DNA from: an uncultured Lachnospiraceae bacterium
GTDB taxonomy: Bacteria > Bacillota > Clostridia > Lachnospirales > Lachnospiraceae
Length of the DNA stretch: 64,000 nt
Direction: 5' to 3'
NCBI GenBank assembly: GCA_900544685.1
Contig: UQWA01000009.1
Location: 31,924-95,923, forward strand
Shown: positions 42,610 to 49,434 of the stretch, one piece after another
Layout: every line of letters starts with the position of its first letter
How positions within the stretch are numbered: position 1 is the stretch's first letter
Position numbers and translations under genes: made by a program
Notes under the pieces: generated by a model
Databases searched by the model: none
What the model saw: only the letters and a program-made list of their open reading frames with translations
Told to the model about the DNA's origin: nothing

Positions 42610-42638
42610 ACTATAACACAATTAGTTTAGAAAGTAAA
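42610..42638 (-). promoter_or_regulatory. Promoter of the regulator/sensor operon
   Basis: On the minus strand, TTTACT (42633-42638), 17-base spacer and TATAGT (42610-42615). The operator at 42618-42646 covers the spacer and -35 element. Confidence 0.7.
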
Positions 42639-42646
42639 CTAATTGT
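42618..42646. promoter_or_regulatory. XylR-type operator, 29-bp palindrome
   Basis: ACAATTAGTTTA (42618-42629) and TAAACTAATTGT (42635-42646) are perfect inverted repeats around GAAAG. The TTAGTTTA/TAAACTAA core resembles xyl operators of Bacillus. It lies between two divergent operons. Confidence 0.85.
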
Positions 42647-42655
42647 AAAGATTAC

Positions 42656-42682
42656 ATATCTGTGAAAGTACTGAACAGATAC
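42656..42682. repeat. Short palindromic repeat, same family as 25101-25129
   Basis: ATCTGT (42658-42663) pairs with ACAGAT (42675-42680). The 20 bases 42661-42680 match 25107-25126 at all but two positions. It lies in the leader of the xylose operon. Confidence 0.55.
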
Positions 42683-42730
42683 AAGATTATTGAAGTGAAC
42701 AGTAATAAATAGTAGAAAGGGGATAGAACC

Positions 42731-43351
42731 ATGCAGATCAAAAGCATTACGGATGAGGCATTTAAAAAGTACGGCAGAGTACTCAAGATAGAAGTACCGG
42801 ATCTGTTAGAACGTCTGGCTAAGACACCTGTGACAGATGGTGTAGAGTATGTAGCATCTGCTCCGGAACTGGAAGCCTGTTCAGAGCGCGAAGCCATTCA
42901 GAACAGCATTTACGGTGGTATGCCGATCCAGATCGGATATTGTAACGGAACAAATCATACCCTGAATGCAGTGGAATATCATCGCGACTCTGAGATTGAT
43001 ATTGCCCTTGACGGAGCCATCTTACTGATCGGATCTGAAACAGACGTTGAAGATGATTTTACATATGATACAGCAAAGATGGAAGCTTTTGCAGCACCGG
43101 CAGGTGCAGTGGTAGAGCTGTATGCCACCACACTTCATTATGCACCGATCAACGCAGAAGGAAAAGAGAACTTCCGTGTAGTAATCATCCTTCCGGAAGG
43201 AACTAATACAGAGCCACCTGTACTTTCAGGAGTATTCCCGGAAGATAAGCTGATGACTGCAAAGAATAAATGGCTGATCGCCCATGCAGAGTCCAATGAA
43301 GGAAAAGGCGGAGCATTTGTAGGATTAAAGGGAGAAAACCTTACAATTTAA
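42731..43351 (+). CDS. DUF4867-family protein, probable cupin
   Basis: 206 residues, recognised from memory as DUF4867, a family found beside sugar isomerase and kinase genes in Lachnospiraceae. The middle (about 75-155) has a cupin-like strand pattern: NAVEYHRDSEIDIALDGAI, LPxG-like APAGAVVELYATTLHYAP with His in TLHYAP, then VVIILPEG. A fold related to sugar isomerases, mutarotases or lyxose isomerase-like cupins is possible. It has GAAAGGGG upstream and is the first gene of the operon, 29 bases before the isomerase-fold gene. Function unknown. Confidence 0.6.
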   Translation: MQIKSITDEAFKKYGRVLKIEVPDLLERLAKTPVTDGVEYVASAPELEACSEREAIQNSIYGGMPIQIGYCNGTNHTLNAVEYHRDSEIDIALDGAILLIGSETDVEDDFTYDTAKMEAFAAPAGAVVELYATTLHYAPINAEGKENFRVVIILPEGTNTEPPVLSGVFPEDKLMTAKNKWLIAHAESNEGKGGAFVGLKGENLTI

Positions 43352-43380
43352 AATAATCAAAATCAGGAGGACATAACATC

Positions 43381-44868
43381 ATGAACAATTTACCAGAAAT
43401 GAAAGTCGGAATTGTAGCAGTCAGCCGTGACTGTTTCCCGGAATCTCTGTCCGTTAACAGAAGAAAAGCACTTGTAGAAGCTTATGCAAAGAAATATGAT
43501 GCAAAGAACATTTACGAATGTCCAGTCTGTATCGTAGAGAGCGAAATCCACATGGTTCAGGCTCTGGAAGATATCAAAGCAGCCGGATGTAATGCACTGG
43601 TTGTTTACCTTGGAAACTTTGGTCCGGAAATTTCTGAGACACTTCTGGCTAAACATTTTGAAGGTCCTAAGATGATTATCGCAGCAGAAGAAGAATCACA
43701 GAATGATCTGGTTCAGGGACGTGGTGATGCTTACTGTGGTATGCTGAATGCAAGCTATAATCTGCAGCTGAGAAATGTAGGCGGATACTATATTCCAGAA
43801 TATCCTGTAGGAGATGCAGATGACTGTGCAGATATGATTCATGACTTTTTGCCAATCGCACGTGCATATGTGGCAGTAAAAGATCTGAAGATCATCAGCT
43901 TTGGTCCTCGTCCAAATAACTTCCTGGCATGTAATGCACCAATTAAACAGCTTTACAACCTGGGTATCGAGATCGAAGAGAACTCCGAACTGGATCTGTT
44001 TGAATCTTTCAAGAAACATGAAGGTGATCCACGTATCGCAGAAGTTGCAGCAGATATGGCAAAAGAACTTGGTGATGGCAACTGCAAACCAGAAGTTCTT
44101 CCTAAACTGGCTCAGTACGAGATTACTCTTCTTGACTGGATCGAAGCTCACAGAGGATACAAAAAATACGTTACACTTACCACAAAATGCTGGCCTGCAT
44201 TCCAGACACAGTTCGGATTTGTGCCTTGTTATGTAAACAGCCGTCTGACAGGACGCGGAATCCCTGTATCCTGCGAAGTAGATATCTACGGAACACTTTC
44301 TGAATTCATCGGACAGGCAGTCAGTGATGATATCGTAACCCTGTTGGATATCAACAATTCCGTACCAAAGGATATGTACAAAGAGTCTATTGAAGGAAAA
44401 TACAACTATACACACAAAGATACATTCATGGGATTCCACTGTGGAAATACCTGCTCACAGAAGCTGACAAAGGGTACTATGAAGTATCAGATGATCATGG
44501 CAAGAAATCTGCCGGAAGAAGTTACACAGGGTACTCTCGAAGGCGATATCGTACCTGGAGAAATCACATTCTACCGTATCCAGAGTACAGCAGATAACAA
44601 GCTTCGTGCTTACATCGCAGAAGGTGAAATCCTTCCGGTAGCAACCAGATCCTTCGGCGGTATTGGTGTATTCGCTATTCCGGAAATGGGAAGATTCTAT
44701 CGTCACGTACTGATCGAAAAAGGATTCCCACATCACGGAGCAGTAGCATTTGGACATCATGGAAAAGCTCTGTTTGAAGTATTCAAGATCCTTGGCCTGG
44801 ATGTAGACGAAATCGGATACAATCAGCCGGCAGGTGTACTTTACCCAACAGAGAATCCATGGGGCTAG
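43381..44868 (+). CDS. L-fucose/L-arabinose isomerase-fold aldose isomerase
   Basis: 495 residues, shorter than E. coli FucI (591). The C-terminal half carries CWPAFQTQFGF, PVSCEVDIYG, TLLDINN and MGFHCGNTC. Glu299 and Asp323 are 24 residues apart, the same spacing as metal ligands Glu337 and Asp361 of E. coli FucI; His353 is a third candidate. It should interconvert an aldose and ketose with Mn2+. AGGAGG precedes the start. In this operon it precedes xylulokinase, and no xylA is present, so it may act as the xylose (or D-arabinose-like) isomerase. That substrate assignment is inference. Confidence 0.8.
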   Translation: MNNLPEMKVGIVAVSRDCFPESLSVNRRKALVEAYAKKYDAKNIYECPVCIVESEIHMVQALEDIKAAGCNALVVYLGNFGPEISETLLAKHFEGPKMIIAAEEESQNDLVQGRGDAYCGMLNASYNLQLRNVGGYYIPEYPVGDADDCADMIHDFLPIARAYVAVKDLKIISFGPRPNNFLACNAPIKQLYNLGIEIEENSELDLFESFKKHEGDPRIAEVAADMAKELGDGNCKPEVLPKLAQYEITLLDWIEAHRGYKKYVTLTTKCWPAFQTQFGFVPCYVNSRLTGRGIPVSCEVDIYGTLSEFIGQAVSDDIVTLLDINNSVPKDMYKESIEGKYNYTHKDTFMGFHCGNTCSQKLTKGTMKYQMIMARNLPEEVTQGTLEGDIVPGEITFYRIQSTADNKLRAYIAEGEILPVATRSFGGIGVFAIPEMGRFYRHVLIEKGFPHHGAVAFGHHGKALFEVFKILGLDVDEIGYNQPAGVLYPTENPWG

Positions 44869-44900
44869 AATTAATCCAATAGGATTGTAACAAAAAGAAA

Positions 44901-44931
44901 AGCCGCCTGCGGCGTGTAACTGCAGGCGGCT
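44901..44931 (+). terminator. Hairpin between isomerase and xylulokinase genes
   Basis: AGCCGCCTGC (44901-44910) pairs perfectly with GCAGGCGGCT (44922-44931). Only a broken T-run (TATATTAAAATTTT) follows, so it may be a partial terminator or an RNA stabiliser for the upstream message. Confidence 0.65.
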
Positions 44932-45036
44932 ATATTAAAATTTTAGTAGTTTTATCAGCATATGACAACAAAAACAATTTATAAGAAGATGCTCAAGCAT
45001 GCTTTTGCTGGAATATGTGGGGAAAAGGAGGGTAAC

Positions 45037-46509
45037 ATGCTTTATATTGGCGTAGATTTAGGTACTTCTGCAGTAAAATTATTACTGATGAATGCAGAAG
45101 GTAAAATCGAAAGTGTAGTATCTAAGGAATATCCATTGTATTTTCCACATCCGGGCTGGTCTGAACAGAAGCCGGAAGACTGGTGGAGTGCAGTGTTAGA
45201 AGGATTAAAGGAACTGACAGAAAATTGTGATAAGAGCCAGATTGCAGGTATCAGTTTTGGTGGACAGATGCATGGAATGGTTGCTCTGGATGAAAATGAT
45301 GACGTTATCCGTCCGGCAATTTTGTGGAATGATGGACGTACCCAGAAGCAGACAGATTATCTGAACAACGTGATTGGAAAAGAGACACTGTCCAAGTATA
45401 CTGCAAATATTGCATTTGCAGGATTTACCGCTCCGAAGATCCTCTGGATGAAGGAAGAAGAACCGGAGAATTTTGCAAGAACCAAAATGATTATGCTGCC
45501 AAAGGATTATATTGCATTTAAATTGTCTGGCGTATACAGCACAGATGTATCAGATGCATCCGGTATGCTGATTTTTGATGTAAAGAATAAATGTTGGTCA
45601 AAAGAAATGCTGGATATCTGCGGTATCACAGAAGAACAGGTACCAAAGATCTTTGAAAGCTATGAGACGGTAGGAACCATTTTACCGGAAGTAGCAAAAG
45701 AACTGGGATTCCCTGAGACTGTAAAGATTGTAGCAGGTGCCGGCGATAATGCAGCGGCAGCAGTAGGAACCGGAACCGTAGGTGATGGAAGATGTAATAT
45801 CTCCCTTGGAACTAGTGGAACCATCTTTATTTCCAGTAAGACATTTGGCGTAGACGAGCACAATGCATTACATTCCTTTGCTCATGCAGACGGATATTAT
45901 CATCTTATGGGCTGCATGCTTTCCGCAGCTTCCTGCAACAAGTGGTGGATGGATGAGATCATCGGAACCAAAGATTACGCAGCAGAGCAGGCAAAGATCG
46001 AAAAACTTGGAGAAAACCATGTGTTCTTCCTGCCATACCTGATGGGAGAACGTTCTCCTCACAACAATCCAAATGCAAGAGGAACTTTCATCGGTATGAC
46101 CATGGATACCACAAGAGCCGATATGACACAGGCCGTTCTGGAAGGTGTGGCATTTGCTATCCGTGATTCCTTTGAAGTAGCCAAGTCTCTTGGCATCAAG
46201 ATTGAGAGAACCAAGATCTGCGGCGGCGGAGCAAAGAGCCCATTGTGGAAGAAGATTATCGCTAACGTACTGGGAATCAAAGTAGATGTGATCGAAAGTG
46301 AAGAAGGCCCTGGATACGGCGGAGCTATGCTGGCTGCAGTAGCATGCGGAGAATTTGCATCCGTAGAAGAAGCAGCAGAAAAGCTGGTCAAAGTAATCGA
46401 TACCATTGAACCAGATCCGGAACTGGTAGAAAAATACAATGACAGATATGCAAAATTTGCAAAGATCTATCCGACAGTAAAAGGACTGTTTGATGAGGTG
46501 ACGATTTAA
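45037..46509 (+). CDS. xylB: Xylulokinase
   Basis: 490 residues from ATG 45037, set by AAAAGGAGGG just before it; an in-frame ATG at 44962 adds 25 unrelated residues. FGGY kinase signatures are intact: YIGVDLGTSAVKLLLM (phosphate 1), SFGGQMHGMVALD (substrate loop typical of XylB), FTAPKILWMKEEEPE, GAGDNAAAAVG, LGTSGTIF and GGGAKSPLW (adenosine region). It phosphorylates D-xylulose to D-xylulose 5-phosphate, entering the pentose phosphate pathway. The QMHG and DN motifs support xylulose over glycerol or gluconate. Confidence 0.92.
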   Translation: MLYIGVDLGTSAVKLLLMNAEGKIESVVSKEYPLYFPHPGWSEQKPEDWWSAVLEGLKELTENCDKSQIAGISFGGQMHGMVALDENDDVIRPAILWNDGRTQKQTDYLNNVIGKETLSKYTANIAFAGFTAPKILWMKEEEPENFARTKMIMLPKDYIAFKLSGVYSTDVSDASGMLIFDVKNKCWSKEMLDICGITEEQVPKIFESYETVGTILPEVAKELGFPETVKIVAGAGDNAAAAVGTGTVGDGRCNISLGTSGTIFISSKTFGVDEHNALHSFAHADGYYHLMGCMLSAASCNKWWMDEIIGTKDYAAEQAKIEKLGENHVFFLPYLMGERSPHNNPNARGTFIGMTMDTTRADMTQAVLEGVAFAIRDSFEVAKSLGIKIERTKICGGGAKSPLWKKIIANVLGIKVDVIESEEGPGYGGAMLAAVACGEFASVEEAAEKLVKVIDTIEPDPELVEKYNDRYAKFAKIYPTVKGLFDEVTI

Positions 46510-46550
46510 TAAAATAAAAATGGGGCTGTCGTAAAACTGAACCGCTCTTC

Positions 46551-46591
46551 AAGGCAGTAATTTCTTGTGATCATGGAATTGCTGCCTTTTT
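46551..46591 (+). terminator. Terminator of xylB, copy of the CAAGGCAGT repeat
   Basis: AAGGCAGTAATT (46551-46562) pairs with AATTGCTGCCTT (46577-46588), one G-T pair, followed by TTTTTAT. Confidence 0.85.
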
Positions 46592-46645
46592 ATATTGATT
46601 GAATTATAAATAAAAAGAAACATTATAGAACTAATTTGAGATATA

Positions 46646-46654
46646 TGATACAAT
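46646..46654 (+). promoter_or_regulatory. Extended -10 promoter of the small toxin gene
   Basis: TGA-TACAAT is an extended -10 element (TACAAT 46649-46654). No good -35 is present. The transcript would start near 46661 and run to the 46838-46872 terminator, about 210 bases. Confidence 0.5.
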
Positions 46655-46701
46655 ACATGTGTTGTCACTCTGAAACGGGCACGGAAAGGAGGTGGGAACA
46701 T

Positions 46702-46791
46702 ATGGAGGAGTTCTTTACTACCTTTATTCTTTCGATCGCGGCAGGGATAGTTTGCCACTTGATCTGCAAATGGTTGGATCAAAGAAAATAG
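46702..46791 (+). CDS. Small hydrophobic toxin of a type I toxin-antitoxin system
   Basis: A 29-residue ORF with a strong ribosome site (AAAGGAGG at 46686-46693): MEEFFTTFILSIAAGIVCHL then ICKWLDQRK. It has an acidic N terminus, a single membrane helix of about 17-20 residues and a charged C-terminal tail, the layout of Fst/Ldr-type toxins that damage the membrane. A convergent antisense RNA gene lies immediately downstream and shares the terminator. It is too short for routine gene calling. The specific family name is uncertain; the locus organisation is the main evidence. Confidence 0.8.
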   Translation: MEEFFTTFILSIAAGIVCHLICKWLDQRK

Positions 46792-46835
46792 GCGACAATC
46801 AGCCTGAGGGTTAAGCCGCCTCGCAAAAAATGGAA

Positions 46836-46910
46836 TAGAAAACCCCGATAGATACCAGCTATCGGGGTTTTCGTTGTGTTAACATATGGTTTCTTTACTA
46901 CCTTTTGCCT
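46836..46910 (-). ncRNA. Antisense antitoxin RNA of the type I system
   Basis: A transcript of about 75 bases starts near 46910 from the minus-strand promoter at 46917-46945 and ends at the shared hairpin 46838-46872. Its 5' part, AAAGGTAGTAAAGAA then CCATATGTT, is complementary to the toxin message around its ribosome site and start codon through the direct repeats. It would block toxin translation. Convergent transcription with a shared terminator matches the Enterococcus par/fst arrangement. Confidence 0.78.
46838..46872. terminator. Bidirectional terminator shared by toxin mRNA and antisense RNA
   Basis: GAAAACCCCGATAG (46838-46851) pairs perfectly with CTATCGGGGTTTTC (46859-46872) over a seven-base loop: 14 bp, with T-rich flanks on both strands. 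Confidence 0.92.
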
Positions 46911-46916
46911 GCCACT

Positions 46917-46945
46917 ACTATAACATATTCAGCAGGTTAATTCAA
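46917..46945 (-). promoter_or_regulatory. Promoter of the antisense antitoxin RNA
   Basis: On the minus strand, TTGAAT (46940-46945), exactly 17 bases, then TATAGT (46917-46922). It is stronger by eye than the toxin promoter, as expected for an antitoxin RNA. Confidence 0.82.
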
Positions 46946-47035
46946 GTATTACATGAAATATAATTTTTATGAGAATTTTTTCTTCAAAAAGTAAAAACAT
47001 GCAGTATAATAAAGATAAAAACGGGGGCGAAAATT

Positions 47036-48037
47036 ATGAATAGAAAAATACGCTGGGGACTTCTTGGAGCCGGAAAGATTTTGGACCGTTGGATGAAAGG
47101 GGCACGTCAGATTGATGATATGGAGATCGTGGCAGTAGCATCCAGAACCAGAGAAAGTGCTGCAAAGACCGCGGAAAAGTTTCAGATACCGGAAGTGATG
47201 ACATATGAAGAGATGCTGGCAAGAGAAGATATTGACATTGTCTATATCCCGGTACCGCATACCGCACATATGGAGCTGGCAATCAAAGCTATGGAAGCTG
47301 GAAAGTCTGTACTGGTGGAAAAACCGGCAGGTATCAATGTGCATCAGTGGGAGAAAATGACAGAGTGTGCGAAGAAGAATCAGGTATTCCTGATGGAAGC
47401 AGTATGGACCAGATTCTTCCCATTGATCAAAGAGATCGAGGCACATTTAAAGGACATCGGAGATGTGCGTGTAGTAAGCACCAATTTTTCTTTCCGCAAT
47501 GAAGATATGACATCCAGATTAATGGATCCGAACCGTGCAGGAGGAAGTCTTCTGGACGTAGGAGTATACGATCTGCATTTTACCAAGATGATACTGAAAA
47601 AAGAACCGATATCCATCAGCGGTGTGGCATCCATGGATACAGATGAACATCATCTGCAGGTGGATGAACAGGCAGCATGGATTGCCCAGTATGATAAAGG
47701 TGAATTGGGTCTGATGTGCAGTGCCATACGTACTGATATGATTGATACGGCTTATATCTATGGTACAAAAGGACATATGGTGATCCCACAGTTCTGGAAA
47801 CCATGGCAGTTACAACTGATAGTAGAAGACAAGACAGAGGTCATCGAAAGACCGATACCACAGAAGATTGCAGGTATCGAAGACGAAGGATATCAGTTCG
47901 AGATCGCACATGTGAACCAGTGCATCCGGGATGGGATCAAAGAATCACCGGTCATGACCTGGGAAGAGACAGCATCAATATTAAAACAGTGTGATATGTT
48001 AAGAAAACAGTGGAATTTAAAATATCCACAGGATTAA
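47036..48037 (+). CDS. Gfo/Idh/MocA-family oxidoreductase
   Basis: 333 residues. The N-terminal Rossmann fold has WGLLGAGKILDRW, then VAVASRTRESAAKTAEKF, IDIVYIPVPHTAHMELAIKAMEAGKSVLVEKPAG (cited as the EKPAG dinucleotide/active-site motif, about residues 95-99). The C-terminal alpha/beta domain contains GGSLLDVGVYDLHF, where catalytic His is expected. It resembles D-xylose/glucose-oxidising and trans-dihydrodiol dehydrogenase-like members. A TATAAT element lies at 47005-47010. Its place beside xylose genes suggests sugar oxidation or reduction, unproven. Confidence 0.85.
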   Translation: MNRKIRWGLLGAGKILDRWMKGARQIDDMEIVAVASRTRESAAKTAEKFQIPEVMTYEEMLAREDIDIVYIPVPHTAHMELAIKAMEAGKSVLVEKPAGINVHQWEKMTECAKKNQVFLMEAVWTRFFPLIKEIEAHLKDIGDVRVVSTNFSFRNEDMTSRLMDPNRAGGSLLDVGVYDLHFTKMILKKEPISISGVASMDTDEHHLQVDEQAAWIAQYDKGELGLMCSAIRTDMIDTAYIYGTKGHMVIPQFWKPWQLQLIVEDKTEVIERPIPQKIAGIEDEGYQFEIAHVNQCIRDGIKESPVMTWEETASILKQCDMLRKQWNLKYPQD

Positions 48038-48041
48038 AAAT

Positions 48042-48063
48042 GGGGAGGCGTTACAGCCTCCCC
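48042..48063. terminator. Terminator between convergent genes
   Basis: GGGGAGGC (48042-48049) pairs with GCCTCCCC (48056-48063). On the minus strand ATTTTTAA follows. It overlaps the stop codon of the minus-strand membrane protein gene. Confidence 0.7.
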
Positions 48064-48854
48064 GCGATTTGTTCTGCAATCTTTTGTGGCAGCCTTACTC
48101 TTGTAATCAGGAAGATTTCCAAAATGACAAAGAAGTGTGCCAGGAACATGCTGACTACCACGCCGTTGGATGTCAGCAGATAGCCGCTTTTGAATCCATA
48201 CAGTGCCAGAAGTGCTGTGGACAGCAGCACCAGAAGCAGGATTGGAAGCTGACTGACCAGTTCTTTCATGGAGATACAAAAATCTTTAAAGGATGCATCA
48301 AAGTAGACAAATCTTCCAATGATCATGGTAATAAAATAAAACAGGATTGCATCATAATTATCATCCAGATAGATGAATTTAATATAAGCGAAAATGATCA
48401 GCATATACAGCATGCCGGCCATACGCAGGGCGCTTTTTTCTTCTTTTTCAATAATGCGAAGCGGAATAAAAAAGTGATCCACGATGCTGATCAGGATAAT
48501 GCTGACAATAATAAAAGCCAGCAGGATAAAATCACGATAACTTTCCCAGAAAGCCCAGGTTCTTGCGGAAACGCTGAAATAATCAAAGTCAATCAGAAAG
48601 AAAATACCAGTGAAAAACAGGGTGGAGGTAGCAGAAAGCATCAGTTCATAGTAGCGTTCAGTATAACGGTTAAACAGGTCAGTCATGGCAAAGACACGGT
48701 CGGATTGACGATAGTGCATCGCTTTGTTTTTGGCTGCGATCAGCAGTATAACGTGAATCAGAATCACAACAGCCAGAGACACCAGTAAAAAAAACAGAAG
48801 TCCCGGAAAAGAAAGATAATGTCGAATATAATCCGTAAGATACATATAAATCAC
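48051..48854 (-). CDS. Integral membrane protein of unknown function
   Basis: 267 residues with about six or seven hydrophobic segments (for example LLFFLLVSLAVVILIHVILL near 18-38 and FILLAFIIVSIILISIVDHF near 110-130). Between the first two segments lies a short soluble stretch with YRQSDRVFAMTDLFNRY. I recognise no family motif. It is monocistronic and converges on the oxidoreductase gene. Function unknown. Confidence 0.6.
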   Translation of the reverse strand: MIYMYLTDYIRHYLSFPGLLFFLLVSLAVVILIHVILLIAAKNKAMHYRQSDRVFAMTDLFNRYTERYYELMLSATSTLFFTGIFFLIDFDYFSVSARTWAFWESYRDFILLAFIIVSIILISIVDHFFIPLRIIEKEEKSALRMAGMLYMLIIFAYIKFIYLDDNYDAILFYFITMIIGRFVYFDASFKDFCISMKELVSQLPILLLVLLSTALLALYGFKSGYLLTSNGVVVSMFLAHFFVILEIFLITRVRLPQKIAEQIAGRL

Positions 48855-49052
48855 CTCGAGTTTAAATAGAATTTAAGAATCAGTGATGCTGCAGAGCGCC
48901 GATCTGCAGGTTTCTGATAATTCTGAACGGATAAAGATTACTACAAAACAATCCGTACTGGCAATGTTTTTTCAAAAAAATAAGAAAATCCTAATATCGT
49001 CATAGCAGATATGTCAAAATTTGCTATAACAGGATGAAAGTGTGTTTTTGTA

Positions 49053-49234
49053 TATATCAGATGTGAAATGACTCCCACCTCTGTAGGTGGTGAGCAACAA
49101 ATCCGTATCAGTGGTGGGAGTCAATCTCCCATCTGATATAGCCTTCGGCAGGATTGCAGAGATGCGCAGAAGAAGTATGTCATGCATTGCATGACGCGCA
49201 TCTCGCAGCAAGAATGCCGAGGCATTCTTGAATA
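49053..49234. repeat. Full-length dispersed structured element with nested hairpins
   Basis: Three stem blocks lie in series. TATATCAGATG (49053-49063) pairs with CATCTGATATA (49130-49140), enclosing GACTCCCACC (49070-49079) with GGTGGGAGTC (49113-49122). GAGATGCGC (49159-49167) pairs with GCGCATCTC (49196-49204), enclosing the palindrome at 49179-49195. CAAGAATGCC (49209-49218) pairs with GGCATTCTTG (49221-49230). A deleted copy is at 11464-11514. No ORF is visible. It may be a miniature element or a structured RNA; the remaining sequence of 48855-49434 holds only the terminator and promoter region listed separately. Confidence 0.75.
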
Positions 49235-49252
49235 TATAGCAGTACCTGTCTG

Positions 49253-49292
49253 GACTAGCACAATTTTAGGGACAATATTGTGCTAGTCTTTT
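49253..49292 (+). terminator. Terminator-like hairpin downstream of the structured element
   Basis: GACTAGCACAAT (49253-49264) pairs perfectly with ATTGTGCTAGTC (49277-49288), followed by TTTTC. No coding gene on the plus strand precedes it within 1.2 kb, so it may end a transcript of the structured element or act as an insulator or attenuator for chvE. Confidence 0.7.
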
Positions 49293-49308
49293 CTGTCGAA
49301 AAAAAGAA

Positions 49309-49335
49309 TTGTCAAGAATTTAAAGAAACTGACAA
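49309..49335. promoter_or_regulatory. Inverted repeat upstream of chvE, candidate activator site
   Basis: TTGTCA (49309-49314) and TGACAA (49330-49335) are inverted repeats 15 bases apart, about 23 bases before a TGA-TATATT extended -10 (49358-49363). The -35 is poor, so activation is likely. The YesN-type regulator of 37261-38856 is the natural candidate. Confidence 0.45.
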
Positions 49336-49434
49336 GTTAGTCCAGAAGTATCTGTGATATATTTAGATCATCAAAAAACGGATGGCGACTGTGAAGAACA
49401 GTTACCGAATTTCTAAATCGGGAGGATTGGAAAA

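Larger units (their letters stand above)
46697..46905. repeat. Direct repeat pair bracketing the type I toxin-antitoxin locus
   Basis: AACATATGG followed by TTCTTTACTACCTTT occurs at 46697-46725 (with AGGAG between, covering the toxin start) and again at 46881-46905 (with one T between). The second copy lies in the antisense RNA gene and gives that RNA complementarity to the toxin start region, as with DRa/DRb in the Fst par locus. Confidence 0.85.

Noticed and set aside
44962..45036. 25-residue N-terminal extension of xylulokinase
   Set aside because: The phosphate-binding strand MLYIGVDLGT begins at 45037, directly after AAAAGGAGGG; the extension has no family similarity.
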